Of a stretch of 13,282 nucleotides of DNA, positions 1 through 10,065 are shown piece by piece. The notes beneath the pieces are model-generated. The model was not told the DNA's origin and did not search any database. It saw nothing but the letters and a program-made list of their open reading frames with translations. The position numbers and the translations under genes were made by a program. Position 1 is the stretch's first letter, and the number at the start of each line of letters is the position of its first letter. Origin of the DNA: Hemicentrotus pulcherrimus (taxonomy: Eukaryota > Echinodermata > Echinoidea > Camarodonta > Strongylocentrotidae); NCBI GenBank assembly GCA_003118195.1, contig BEXV01000647.1:183909-197190 (forward strand). Direction: 5' to 3'.

Positions 1-1424
1 CCCCCCCCCCCCCTGCATAGAATTTTTTTCAGTTGTAACAAAAAAACTTTGATAATATCTGTCCTCCTTTGAGTATGAAACTCCTTTACTCCTCTTTTTC
101 CCCTAGGGGGTGGGGGAGGGTAGGTAAATAGTGGATATCCTGCATCAGCATTATGTGTTTGTACCAAGATTGCAGAGGAACTAAAAGGTCCTTTGCCCTT
201 TTGGAAGAGATATTGGTATAACGAAAGTAGAAACATATCCCCTGTAACTTTTTCCCCTACTCCTCTCCTATCTCTTGGATATACCAGAGAGGAACAATTT
301 GTCAGTGCAGGTCCCGTAATCTGAGATTTTAATTGCAGAGTTTGCATTCTGCGGATAGGACCTGGTTGGTAATCGTAGAAGGCTCTCAGTCTTCCAGCGT
401 GATGCGATGTGCTTGTATTGATCTTTGTCGAACCCTGTGCAAACTGAGCAGACGAGATGCATACATGTGGTGTTTTAGATACAATTGTTACATGTATAAG
501 TGCGTGTACCAGACACTGTACATTCTTCATTTTCAATAATATGCAGAAGTGCTTTTACATGTACAGTATATCATCCATCATTTTTTGACGAAGCAATCCA
601 AATTTGATCAATTATTTTTCAACAAGTTTTGTAATTATTGTTATGAAATTGTTTTCAATAAATAGCAGATAACAATAAAGTTGTCAGTTTTTTCTATTGA
701 TAGAAGATGAAAATTTTTAATTAGTTTTTAAATAGGTAGCAGATAACACTTTCTAGGTTATTTTGAAATATCCATTAAAAGGTTAAAAAGAATAAGAGTT
801 GAATTGGTACGTAATTTGGTGAATAATGTCCGAGTGCAATCACAAAAACAACGCACCCACACTCACTCAGTGCAGACCATTGTTCTTGAATACATCTTAA
901 TATTAATATTGTCCCAGCAACTTCTAGTTTGGCTTTTTCAAGCAGATACATGTTGATCAAATTTAGGGAAAAGACATGTTTGCTTATGGGCTACAAATTC
1001 AAACTTGTCATCAATTCTGTTAAAGTTTTAGATGAGAAGTTGATAAGATAATTCATGTATGTATGTACCAGAGGGAAAAGCAGTATTATGAGGTGATTTT
1101 GTTTACATACATGCAGAGTTGTTGCAATTCACATGGATGAACAGATTACTTGATCATAATTGAAAATATTGAATATTTTTGTGCCCAAAAACATGTAAAT
1201 ATGTGTTACCCTATTCAATCGCAAGTTTACGTCTTCAAACTGTGATAGATAGAGGAAGGGGCCAATAAAAGGAAAGACAAAAGTGCATGATTTTGGAAAT
1301 AATACCTTCTTTTCATCAGATTATCTGATTTTAAGAATAAGAAAATGACAAAAGTACACATAGTGTATTCATATCTACTGCAGATTGTATGGGTGGTTTT
1401 TCTTTCTCATATTAGTCGGAGTTC
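1..1424. other. no gene seen; intron or upstream sequence
   Basis: Begins with a run of 13 C. AT-rich, with short open frames that have no coding character. A near-duplicate ATAGCAGATAACA / GTAGCAGATAACA occurs near 664 and 737. The 5' UTR exon demanded by the acceptor at 1666 is probably either here, unrecognised, or outside the window. Confidence 0.6.
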
Positions 1425-1476
1425 GTACACACAACACACACACACACACACACTCTCTCTCTCTCTCTCTCTCTCT
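1425..1476 (+). repeat. compound CA/CT microsatellite
   Basis: A CA run passes directly into a CT run. It makes artificial open frames on both strands (Thr-His/Ser-Leu and Arg-Glu/Cys-Val), which are not genes. Confidence 0.95.
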
Positions 1477-1666
1477 TCCTTTATCTCTTTTACATTTGCA
1501 TATATTTATTTTCTTAACCATTATCTTGAAGAAAAGATTAAAGACCTGGGATTCACCTTTACTCAGCATTTGTTCTTCTTCTTCAGAGTATACTTGTGAT
1601 GTTAATGTGTTTTTTCATTCTCCCTCTTTTTGACCCCCTTCCCAATGTCCGTCTTGCTTATCCTAG

Positions 1667-1705
1667 TTCGCTGCCGGCTCCTGAAGCAATGACTGCTCAT
1701 TAATT
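1667..1705 (+). other. 5' UTR part of first coding exon
   Basis: The sequence before 1667 is a long pyrimidine-rich run (about 1619-1664) ending in TCCTAG, a good splice acceptor with AG at 1665-1666. The exon therefore begins at 1667 with untranslated sequence, and at least one earlier 5' UTR exon must exist; I could not place it. A TGA at 1682-1684, in frame with the main ATG, shows that the coding frame does not extend upstream within this exon. The leader also carries a four-codon upstream ORF (1689-1703). Confidence 0.6.
1689..1703 (+). promoter_or_regulatory. four-codon upstream ORF
   Basis: ATG ACT GCT CAT TAA reads Met-Thr-Ala-His-stop and ends two bases before the main ATG at 1706. 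Its start context (G at -3, A at +4) is weaker than that of the main start (A at -3, G at +4). Very short upstream ORFs can allow leaky scanning or reinitiation, so this may set translation level. This holds only if the exon model is right; a chance ATG is possible. Confidence 0.4.
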
Positions 1706-1825
1706 ATGGATGTAACGGCCACCAATCCTAGCTTTGCACAGATAAAGGTCAAAAGCGAGCCGGGTATTGCAAGAATCGGCACCACTCCCTCCTCAGTGTC
1801 GACTCAGCTTATCACAGCGGTACAG
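1706..1825 (+). CDS. first coding exon, probable nuclear regulatory protein
   Basis: Forty codons from a well-placed ATG (A at -3, G at +4) run to a CAG|GTGAGG donor and end in phase 0. The peptide starts MDVTATNPSF, continues AQIKVKSEPG, and ends in a Ser/Thr-rich stretch finishing LITAVQ. VKSE at residues 15-18 fits the sumoylation consensus (hydrophobic-Lys-x-Glu), common in disordered amino termini of transcription factors and nuclear receptors. No folded domain, signal peptide or membrane segment is visible. The exon stands out by composition from the AT-rich flanks. It joins in frame to 8229-8376. Family not recognised: nuclear receptor and POU amino termini carry similar Lys-x-Glu motifs, but nothing here is diagnostic. 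Certain: open frame, start and splice signals. Inferred: nuclear role. Confidence 0.7.
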
Positions 1826-1848
1826 GTGAGGGCCTAATGTCAAGTACA

Positions 1849-2026
1849 CCCCAACACACACACTTGCACATTCTACACACACACACTTGGACACACACAC
1901 GGGCATCCTGCTTCCTGAGTGCATGCTACGATGCTTTGGCGGGACAGTCTCCCACACACACACACTCGCGCTACATGCTCACCCTCACTCACACACACAC
2001 ACACACACATACACAAACTCTGCTAT
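1849..2026 (+). repeat. CA-rich blocks just inside intron 1
   Basis: Four or five CA runs (about 1854-1862, 1874-1884, 1891-1900, 1952-1964, 1988-2018) begin some 25 bases after the donor at 1826. CA repeats near donors are known to bind hnRNP L and affect exon use, so a splicing role is possible. A 99-codon open frame here is an artefact of the repeat. Confidence 0.85.
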
Positions 2027-2850
2027 ACACTCAGGGAGCACCAAAGCAGCGCTGTAAATCAAATCCGGGGCAAACCATGCAAATGCAGTATAACGTGATG
2101 CAAAGAGGCCCTGAAAAGAGAGAGGGGGGCATTTGATATAGGCAAAGACAAAGTCTGAATTCAATTTGCTCAGTTTGCTGGAAAATTTCTATCAAATTAT
2201 AACGCCATTTGAATTGCTAAGCAAACTGGCCATCAGTATACATTGGTACGTTATTTGCCTACAGGTCAGGGGATCTTGTCCATCTGCGTTTGTAGTTTCC
2301 GCTTTTGGAAAGCTTTTGAGAATTTTGTATGTCTTCTTTTAATGTATTCATGTCTGGTTGGTTAAAAGGAGGTCAGTTTAAATGTCCGTGAGAAGGCAAG
2401 AATATAGATCGAGGCACCATGGTTTTACGCTAACACTGCAAAGACTTTTTACAAAAAGAAGTGCTTGACAGGAACAAGACAGGATTTATTGGATGCCATT
2501 CTGCTATGCTCTCCTCATTTGATCACTGTTTGCACATCCAGTTTGCGACGTTTGCTTGTTGCCCGGAACGGGAGGTAGCGATGGTTTCTAACTAGTCGAA
2601 CCGTGGTAAGTAGGTTGGCATATCTACATACTTATAATTGGCTACTTAGCAATGTGCATTACATTTCATTTCATTTCATACACTTCCTCCTAGTGCCATA
2701 GGAAGGATCAGAGCACCGGTGATTGACACATGAGCTGGTCATACTAAGCTGTGGGATATATATCCCTTAAACTTTGTGTTCATATCTCATGGCTCTCTTT
2801 AGATCCAAGAATTTCTGTTAAAATTTCATCCGAGTAGAAAGTTTTTTGTT

Positions 2851-3000
2851 TCATTGAATTTCTGTCACATAACTGCTTTGAGGAATTTGTTATAGATGTG
2901 TAAATATAGTGTAGGAAAGGGATATTGAAATCTTTAAAAAAATGTCTCATTTGACTTCATTAGTTTTTCTGTTACAAAATTTGCTTTGAGGAATTTATTT
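2851..3000 (+). repeat. diverged direct repeat, about 106 bp period
   Basis: Segments 2851-2892 and 2957-3000 share TCATT, TTTCTGT-ACA and the exact run GCTTTGAGGAATTT. They look like an old duplication within intron 1. Confidence 0.5.
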
Positions 3001-3956
3001 CATAATGCCAGAAAAATTCATCCTAAGCTCTGAATTATCAATGAAATGACAGTTTTGTCTTTGTGAGCACCCTCTGAGCATCTTTATTTTCTCATGTATA
3101 ATTTATAAAGATATGTCAGCTGATGATTTCTTCTTTTTTTTCTTTGATTTTTAAAAAAAATTATTTATTTCTGAGCTTTGAGGCTCAAAACTACATCTAG
3201 GAAATCATTTGAAAACAATTTGTTATGATTGAAGAAAACTAAAAATTGGGGAAAGGACAATGATTGCTTTGTAAAAGAATATTTATTTCTATCAAACATT
3301 TGCAATATAGTGTTTTACTTGCTTAGGAGCTCCACTATAAAACACAGTCCTAAAGAGTAGTGATTTCTTAAATGATATAATTTTTGACAGCATATCCTAT
3401 TTTTGTATTTATTTAGAAGACTGTTACATATTGATGGAACTAATTTTGTGTACAGATGACAACTTTTAAATTCTTAACTTTCCTATTTCTATTCGGATAT
3501 TACTCAAACTTTCACTAATTTGTTATAATTGTTTTTCTGCTTTATTAACACCAGATAACTATCAGGGTGGACTTTAATTTTGATTGTGCATATTGGATTA
3601 AACAAAATATAGTTTGACGATGTACATTATTGATTTAATTCTTTGATTTGTCACTAAAGTGTTGATATTCAATAAGTTAAAGTTGTTCACTTATCAATTT
3701 ATTATTACTTAATGTATTTTTTAATTTTTCAAGTAATCATGTAAAGATAGTGAATGCTATACGTGTATTATTTACTAATAAGTAGTATTTCATTTGAATA
3801 AAACTTATGATTACATATATTTACATCCATTATTTGTTAGTAATTTCTATTACACCAAGTTTATACCTTCAACCTTGGATCAAATACCATGAAAAGCCTA
3901 ACACTAAACATAAGTCTATCCTAAAACCCCTTTGCAAACTGAACCCTGATGATATA

Positions 3957-4077
3957 CAGTATTGCTTGGAATAAAGTTGACAGTCTCACACTGTGTCACG
4001 CGTGAATGCATGCATTATCCCATAGACCTTGGTGTGACTTGGTGGTAATGTGTCAACTTTATTTCAAGCAATACTGT
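3957..4077. mobile_element. 121 bp TA-flanked MITE
   Basis: The arms 3954-3982 and 4051-4079 are inverted copies with one mismatch in 29. Taking the outer TA pairs (3955-3956, 4078-4079) as the target duplication, the element runs from CAGTATTGCTTG to CAAGCAATACTG, which fits a Tc1/mariner-type MITE. The interior contains two perfect palindromes, CACGCGTG (3997-4004) and AATGCATGCATT (4005-4016). No coding sequence. It sits in intron 1. Confidence 0.75.
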
Positions 4078-4200
4078 ATCTGTGATGAAACGAAGGCTGG
4101 TGCAAATTCCACTTTAAGCCTGTATCCCTTTAATAACTTCCATTCCCATTTACATGTCAAACAATCTTGTTTGAGTCTCATCCCAGCAAAGCCAAATGTC

Positions 4201-4230
4201 CAATTTCAATTTCAATTTCAATTCATTTCA
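4201..4230 (+). repeat. CAATTT hexamer repeat
   Basis: About four CAATTT units, then ATTCATTTCA. A related CATTT run lies at 2661-2679. Confidence 0.85.
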
Positions 4231-4490
4231 CTCATAAGACAGGACAAACATCCTTATGATTAGATTGATAACTGGTTATGCATACAAATCAAGAAAACAA
4301 CAATAGAATGTTCGATATGAAATGAGAGAGGAGACAAGCTAAATGAACCCTTGATCCGTATGTAAATAGAAGTGATAACAATTACGAGGAATAGTTCAAA
4401 TGCATGTACTCCGGTTTCACAGGACAAGTCTATTGCTGTCACCTTTACTCATTTCTCTTCTGATCACGTCTATTTTCCACTCTCCATGGG

Positions 4491-4549
4491 CCTCTCTCTC
4501 TCTCTCTCTCTCTATATCTCTCTCTCTCTCTTTCTCTCTTGTATCTCTG
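4491..4549 (+). repeat. CT microsatellite
   Basis: Interrupted (CT)n run with a TATAT break near 4513-4517. Open frames on both strands here (Ser-Leu and Arg-Glu) are repeat artefacts. Confidence 0.95.
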
Positions 4550-5975
4550 CAAGGCCTTTCCAATATTTCCCCTCTGAGCGGAATAAAGTCCTGTCTGGAG
4601 AAATGTAAAATATGGCATTGGGGGGCCCTCCTGTCCTCTAGTAAATTGCATTTGTTTTGGAGGGGGAAAAAAGCGATTGCATGAATACATTTGATGGAAG
4701 TATCTTCCTGTGTTTACAGTGTACTGGAACAGGGAGAACAATTTCTAATGGTCAGCCTTTTGTATATTTCCTGACACCCATTATAATGTTAAATCATTGC
4801 TTTTCATGATGTTCTGAATTGATGTTTTACTTTGATAATACTTGATGCAATGTACATTGTAAATAGTTGTAGGGAAAAATGATTTGAAATATTGACAAAT
4901 GATGATACTGTCTACTTTCAATATACCTGTAATCTACCATATTTGTGTTGTCGTGGCACATATTTTAAATTCATCTGACATTTTTTAAATACCGGAAAGC
5001 ATATCAGTCTATAATTATGCAATAATAATTGGTTTCCATGCAATTTGAATGAACTCTTTACATGTAGGTAAAATACAAATTCATATTGTATATTCCATAT
5101 AAAACAGCATCAACTACATTTTACAACATCAACAACAATAACAACTACAGCAATACAAACAATAAAGCATGATAAAAACTAAAACAAAAACAAAGTAAGA
5201 AGAGCAACAAGAATAGATCTATTAGAGGTGTAGCAATTAGAAAACATCAAGCAAGCTCATGAATTAAGACTCACTACTTCCTTGTTTATTCTAGAGTATG
5301 GTAGCGTTCAGTTCTATTTTTTCAAGCATCTAATGATGCATGTATCATCTCACTGATGACTTCACACCTGTTAAAAGTTCATCAGTTCATGCATACCGGT
5401 ACATGCTTGAGTGTAATATTTATATCAGCTAGCGAGTTCACTGCCCTTTACATGCATCAAAACATGTCATGTTTAATTCATCAGTGTTAAAGAGAAGGTT
5501 GAGTTCTGGGGAGAGGTGAAAAATAATTTGTGAGCATTATCATTGTTATTATGCAAGTGTGGAAGAAAATCAGAGAAAAGATGTTCCTAGCTAAAAAGCA
5601 TGGCTCTTCAAATGCCTTCATATTCTAAATATGATAAGTGACAGCTGAAAAATGAGGCTCGATTTGTATGCCACATGTTTATTGTAGTCCCATACGTCGT
5701 TCTGTGTACAGTGCTTGGTACTTTACCCAGGCTCGTCTAAATTTCTTATCATTTTGAAGACTAATTGACTTCTATTCAGAACCTTGCAGAACACACCAAT
5801 ATGCTACACTATCAACTTTTTCTGATCTATTCCACACCGTTTTTTCGCAATACAATTGCATGACCAGAACTCAACTTTATCTTTAACTCATTAGTGTTAA
5901 GTGTCTCCTCTTGGTGATTTACATTGTTGCTTGATCTACATGTATTCTAGAACGCTGAGTTGTAAATACATAATA

Positions 5976-6030
5976 CATGAGAAGAGAAAGATATGAGAAG
6001 AGACGGATATGAGAAATATGTGAGAAGTAC
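5976..6030 (+). repeat. ATGAGAAGAG-type tandem repeat
   Basis: About three units (ATGAGAAGAGAAAGAT, ATGAGAAGAGACGGAT, ATGAGAAATATG...). The preceding block CTAGAACGCTG...ACATAATACATGAGAA is echoed at 6221-6260 (CTAGAATGCTG...ACATAATAAATGAGAA), so a longer segment seems duplicated about 275 bp away. Confidence 0.55.
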
Positions 6031-7221
6031 CAAAAATCAATCACAAATCTTAACTATTTCTGCCATAATATTATGTATGAATAGGAATACTCTTTTAAAA
6101 AAAAGAAGCATTGGAATGATTGGATCATGTAATTATCAACATGTATTCATTTTTAAATTAGAAATTTATGCATTATTTTCATTTGTACTAGAATATGCTG
6201 TAGATTTTCGTTTTTTTACCTAGAATGCTGCATTACACATAATAAATGAGAAAAAAAGAGTAATAATCATTGACAAAAGTAATTACATTCTGTTTATAGT
6301 ACATGGAAAATTACGTGAAAATCTGAAAGTTAGCAACATCTTTTGGTGCTAAGCAATTTGATGAATTCTGTTGCATTACTTTATTCATACATGATCAATG
6401 CATGTGCATTATATTTTGTGTGAAATTGTCTTGAGAGAGACAAAAAATAGATAAATATAACTGTTGCCAATTTGAGAAGGCCATAAGCAAGCTGTTTCAT
6501 TCAGATCTTTAAAGTTCTGATCTTGTATGGATACATACCAGATGTCCATTACCTTGATACATAGAAGCAGATCACAAGAATAGACTTAGTTAATTGATTC
6601 TTCTTAACCATGTTTGTTCTTTTAAAAAAGGGGGCTATTTTGTGCGGGGGTCAAACTGACATATATTTAGATTATAATTACAAGGAGGATTATAATGACA
6701 ACATGTCTTTCTTAAGATCAGATGTAGATATGAATATACTACTTTCAGGACTCTTGTACATGTGTGTATGTCAGTCACAGGGATTAATTCTATTTTGAGA
6801 ACTACTTTGAATGTGCATGGTGAGTAAAAGGTCACGGTGTATTACAACTTTACAAGCAGTCTTTGATATTGATTTTGTATAGTTTATCTACCGGTATCAG
6901 TCATTTGGCTAAGCTAAATATACTTGCGTTTTCATTCCATTATGAATCAAGACAAATAACAGACATAATTGAATTGGGTTCATTCCTCTTACATGTATGT
7001 TCTTTAAACTATTTTGATTGTGTCGCAATAGTTATATCTGCAATTAAAAATAAAACAAATTTACCTAAATACTTGTGAATGATGTCCTTGGAGAAATAGT
7101 TTGCAGTATAATCAACCTTCCCTCTCCCCAACCGCGCCAGAAAAAACAGCAGATATATAAATAGAGAATCATCTTCTTTTAACTGGATTAACAATGATAC
7201 TTGTGACAGAACTAGAAAAGG

Positions 7222-7249
7222 ATGATCATGATCATGATCATGATCATGA
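7222..7249 (+). repeat. ATGATC palindromic hexamer repeat
   Basis: Four and a half tandem ATGATC units. Because TGATCA is its own complement, the whole tract is self-complementary and can fold back on either strand. Confidence 0.9.
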
Positions 7250-8050
7250 ATTCTCAGAATTTCCATAATAATGAAACGTTTCTTTGTTTATATCATGTCC
7301 TCAGAGTAGTTATTAAAATTTCTTCCAAATCAAAGCTTTTTTGTGCATCAAAGTCACGTCAACAATTTTTAACATAGGTTTCTTTTTTCATGAGAGATAG
7401 AGAGGGAGAAAAAAATCAATCCAAATCAAATGGAATTTCTCAGAAAAGGCCTCATTGGTGACCTTCAAACAACCTTGGAAAATCAATTGCAGTTTTGTGG
7501 ACACTGAATATCCCTCGTGTATATCCACATCAGATGATCGTTAATCCATGTATTTATTATTTTTTATTGGAAAGGTATGTTGTGGTTAAGTGGTATAACT
7601 TTTACAGGGCCTTGTACAGTACTGAGATATGAATTTGTGGCTTTAAATTTAATACATCAACAACAAACGAGAAGAATACACTCTATTTTGGGATCATTTT
7701 TAAATCAATTGCAGCTATTTTTAAGACAGGACCCAGAACTCAAACTTCTCTTTAAGATATAGATTTATTTTACCCTTTTTTGTCACCCCTACGCTGTACA
7801 AACATCATGCCTCAAGTTGCCAGGGTAAACCAATTTATTGCATTAAAACACAGGCAATAATGTCAATATAGAATAAGCGAAAATACAATTTGTTCAGGCA
7901 GTATTGGTATGGAAGTTTGGGGGGCATTGTACGCTGGACAAAAAAGCTTCTACTTGAGAAATTTTATGTGATGTGTAGTCTGCATAAATATTACTTTACA
8001 TTGGAACTGGATTTTGAAGTGCTACATATTGTAGATATTTGTCTCAAGAA

Positions 8051-8061
8051 GGGGGGGGGGG
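8051..8061 (+). repeat. G homopolymer
   Basis: Eleven G in a row. Similar C runs lie at 1-13 and before the single N at 10724, places where base counts may be unreliable. Confidence 0.9.
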
Positions 8062-8228
8062 AAGGGTCTGGGCTTCAATATTACACCATATCACAAACAC
8101 TGATAACACGTAGGGCCGTGTATCTCCGATTTAACATTGTTAAACGATCCCTTTAAACAGAAGTGGGCAACCACATGTGGAGAAAAGTGGAGACTTTATT
8201 GTAACGAAGAACCCTCTTTTGTGTCTAG

Positions 8229-8376
8229 CTTGCAGGAAGCATAGGAGCCAAGCCACAGAGCGCCACGGATCAACTTCTCCTGGCCATGCAGAGCGCAGCG
8301 GCCAACAGCAGTGCTCTCCGGACTCCAAGCAGTACAGCCCTGTCAACAGTATCAGGGACAAAAGGATATCAGACAG
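8229..8376 (+). CDS. second coding exon, Ser/Thr/Ala/Gln-rich
   Basis: The acceptor is TGTCTAG with AG at 8227-8228 behind a pyrimidine-rich stretch; the donor is CAG|GTTAGT at 8377. Read in phase 0, continuing exon 1, it gives 49 codons plus one base: LAGSIGAKPQSATD, then QLLLAMQSAAANSSALR, then a Thr/Ser-rich run ending TKGYQT. This corresponds to residues 41-89 of the joined product. The short hydrophobic stretch at residues 56-60 could form an amphipathic helix; the rest looks disordered, as in transactivation regions. A second acceptor seven bases later (AG at 8234-8235) would meet TAG as the third codon after a phase-0 junction, so the upstream AG is preferred. Another frame is also open across the exon but does not join exon 1 at the chosen acceptor. 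The exon ends in phase 1. Confidence 0.68.
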
Positions 8377-8513
8377 GTTAGTTTACGCTTTCATGCATAC
8401 CCAGTACCCACCGTCTACTATGATTTTTGCATAATTATTACGATTTTTTGTCTAAAATTACGCCTTACGATACAATTTTTTTGTTCTTCCCCCGTTCACC
8501 TGGCACTGTCCAG

Positions 8514-8561
8514 GCCGACGATTACCCTTGCATGGGAGAGCACCGGGGCATGGTACCATGG
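8514..8561 (+). CDS. very weak candidate micro-exon
   Basis: A long pyrimidine run ends in CTGTCCAG (AG at 8512-8513), and TGG|GTAAAA at 8562 is a usable donor, enclosing 48 GC-rich bases. Entered in phase 1 it reads RRLPLHGRAPGHGTM after a junction Gly; the phase-0 reading (ADDYPCMGEHRGMVPW) looks more protein-like but does not match exon 2. The good acceptor is the main support. It may be a cryptic site or part of an old repeat. Confidence 0.15.
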
Positions 8562-8689
8562 GTAAAAATGTTTCCCAGCTCAATCACTGTCAACTCACCA
8601 CTCAAAAACTGGGACCAAATGTCCGGATTTCTGTTTGGACTCCGCGGAAAATTAGTCTGTCATCTTTGGTTTTAAAAACAGCATTGTTT

Positions 8690-8707
8690 ACTATTATTAT
8701 TATTATT
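8690..8707 (+). repeat. TAT trinucleotide repeat
   Basis: About six TAT/ATT units in AT-rich sequence downstream of exon 2. Confidence 0.85.
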
Positions 8708-9005
8708 GAATCGGATACTTCTACCGTACATGTAGTATGGTTAAAAAAGAAAAAAATTTAACATGGCATCCAAGTATTCGCATGTAAAATGGGAATGTAC
8801 TCAAGTTTATCATTACATGCTTGTGTACAGCCCTTTATTTTTCTCCTCCAGGGTCTATTTCATCGGGGGAATTTCAAGCTTTTAGTCCTTGTTTTGTTTT
8901 TTTGTTTTTGTGGGGGAGGGGGTTGCAAAAGTGTCGTTTTTATTTTTAGTCTTCAAAGGTTTGTCAGGTATGTTCATGTAGTTTTCAGCTCTGGTGTTTA
9001 AGTGT

Positions 9006-9140
9006 GTTGGTTGAAAAGGATCTTGGTGCTTTCATAATGGAAACTGTACAGCCCTAGCTGTCAACAGTCAAGAGGATCAATGGGTATCAGATGGATCATA
9101 TTTGCTTGATGTTTGGGTTAGTTGGAAGGATCTTGGGTGC
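9006..9140 (+). repeat. 24 bp direct repeat pair, 111 bp apart
   Basis: GTTGGTTGAAAAGGATCTTGG-TGC at 9006-9029 and GTTAGTTGG-AAGGATCTTGGGTGC at 9117-9140 are alike apart from one substitution and two small indels. They bracket the exon-2-like segment, hinting at an old local duplication. Confidence 0.55.
9046..9094 (+). pseudogene. possible diverged copy of the 3' part of exon 2
   Basis: GTACAGCCCT, GTCAACAGT and TATCAGA occur in the same order as at 8332-8373 of exon 2, with related sequence between them (roughly three quarters alike). A four-base AGCT insertion and other small changes break the exon-2 frame, and there is no donor at the end. It may be a decayed partial exon duplication. 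A chance match cannot be excluded at this length. Confidence 0.35.
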
Positions 9141-9864
9141 ATTTAGGACTCAAATCACAGTCTACGACAGAAGGGACTCGATGATACAAGACAGCTCAGC
9201 CATGCATACTTATTATGTTTCTTTTGTATAGTGTTCTAGCTGAGTCAGGAGTTCTTGGATTTTGTTCAGGTATATAACATTGACTGTTTGTCATACCTTC
9301 ACTTTAAAAATCAGCGTTCAGGCCTACAATTCAAACAGGGACTAGATGCAAGTTGCTCCAGGAAATCCTACATGTGGCTCCCATATATACTTCCACATAA
9401 ACATGTAGCTGCACAGAACTTGAAGAATATTGTAATTCCTCTTCATTCTCCTGTTTCTTGTAACGAATAGTACATTGACCCAGTAACCCTGGATATAATA
9501 TACATGTAGGCTGTCTGCTGTTACGGTTCATGGCTTTAGATTGCAGCTTCATTGAGTGTCATACTTTGTTAATCAAGCTTCTCCTGTTTCCATGACAACC
9601 TTAGATAAATGACACTCTAAGCTGATACAATGTAGAGTTACACATCCATGAGGATTCATCCAGTTCCAAGTTAAGCTCTGTTCAGACAGGTGGCATTTAA
9701 ATGTTTCAATATTTATTTTTTGGTACTCTGTGCTTTATTACTGGTCCGTCTGCATTTCAAATACCAGTATAATATAGTGTCAGCATATGATGGGTCATAC
9801 GATGGAATATAAATGATGTTAGATGCTGCTTGTAAGTATCGGCTTGCATGCTGATGTAGATATA

Positions 9865-9928
9865 CAGTAGGCTTGCAGATGCACCATGTGAGAGAGAGGG
9901 AGGATTGAGGAGTCCTGAAAAGGACTCT
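9865..9928 (+). repeat. left terminal inverted repeat
   Basis: Pairs with 10349-10412, five mismatches in 64. It ends in a perfect hairpin at 9910-9927: seven-base arms GAGTCCT/AGGACTC around a GAAA loop. The arm includes a GAGAGAGAGGGAGG purine run. Confidence 0.85.
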
Positions 9929-10034
9929 CGGTAATATTTTTTGAGGGTGTGTAGTCCTGAAAAGGATTGTTGGTGTAGTCTTGAAAAAGACTGTTGGTTA
10001 TCTTTCTTAGCTTATAGTTCTAAGGAAAACTATA
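9910..10034 (+). repeat. subterminal hairpin repeats
   Basis: Three related copies of AGTCYTGAAAARGAYT, followed by TCGGT or TTGGT, start at 9911, 9953 and 9977. Copies 1 and 3 are self-complementary (AGTCCT/AGGACT and AGTCTT/AAGACT); copy 2 ends GGATT and pairs less well. A separate hairpin with seven-base arms TATAGTT/AACTATA lies at 10013-10034. Subterminal repeats of this kind often bind transposase, but that is inference here. Confidence 0.65.
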
Positions 10035-10065
10035 GCGCAGATTGGAGAGGATGGGTGGCGGGAGT

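Larger units (their letters stand above)
2027..8228. other. rest of intron 1
   Basis: Apart from the listed repeats and the small MITE this is AT-rich with no convincing exon on either strand. A CAA-rich stretch lies at about 5105-5200. All open frames are short and of background composition. Confidence 0.6.
8562..9864. other. intron sequence downstream of exon 2
   Basis: Apart from the direct repeat and exon-2-like segment, no gene is seen. Short open frames from 8562 to 8761 extend the weak candidate at 8514 but have no donor or domain. A minus-strand frame at 9331-9552 has no recognisable content. Confidence 0.5.

Noticed and set aside
312..365. Possible 5' UTR exon after TTTTAATTGCAG with a GTAATC donor
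   Set aside because: The acceptor lacks a strong pyrimidine run and nothing else supports it; left unannotated.
1345..1633. Overlapping open frames on both strands across the CA/CT tract
   Set aside because: Low-complexity translations forced by the microsatellite; no splice or start support.
1837..2136. 99-codon His/Thr-rich open frame
   Set aside because: Created by CA repeats inside intron 1, just after a good donor.
4372..4741. Ser/Leu and Arg/Glu open frames on both strands
   Set aside because: Artefacts of the CT microsatellite.
8177..8434. Alternative reading of exon 2 (SQATERHGSTSPG...)
   Set aside because: Open, but it needs a weaker acceptor to join exon 1; the chosen frame uses the best acceptor and fits phase 0.
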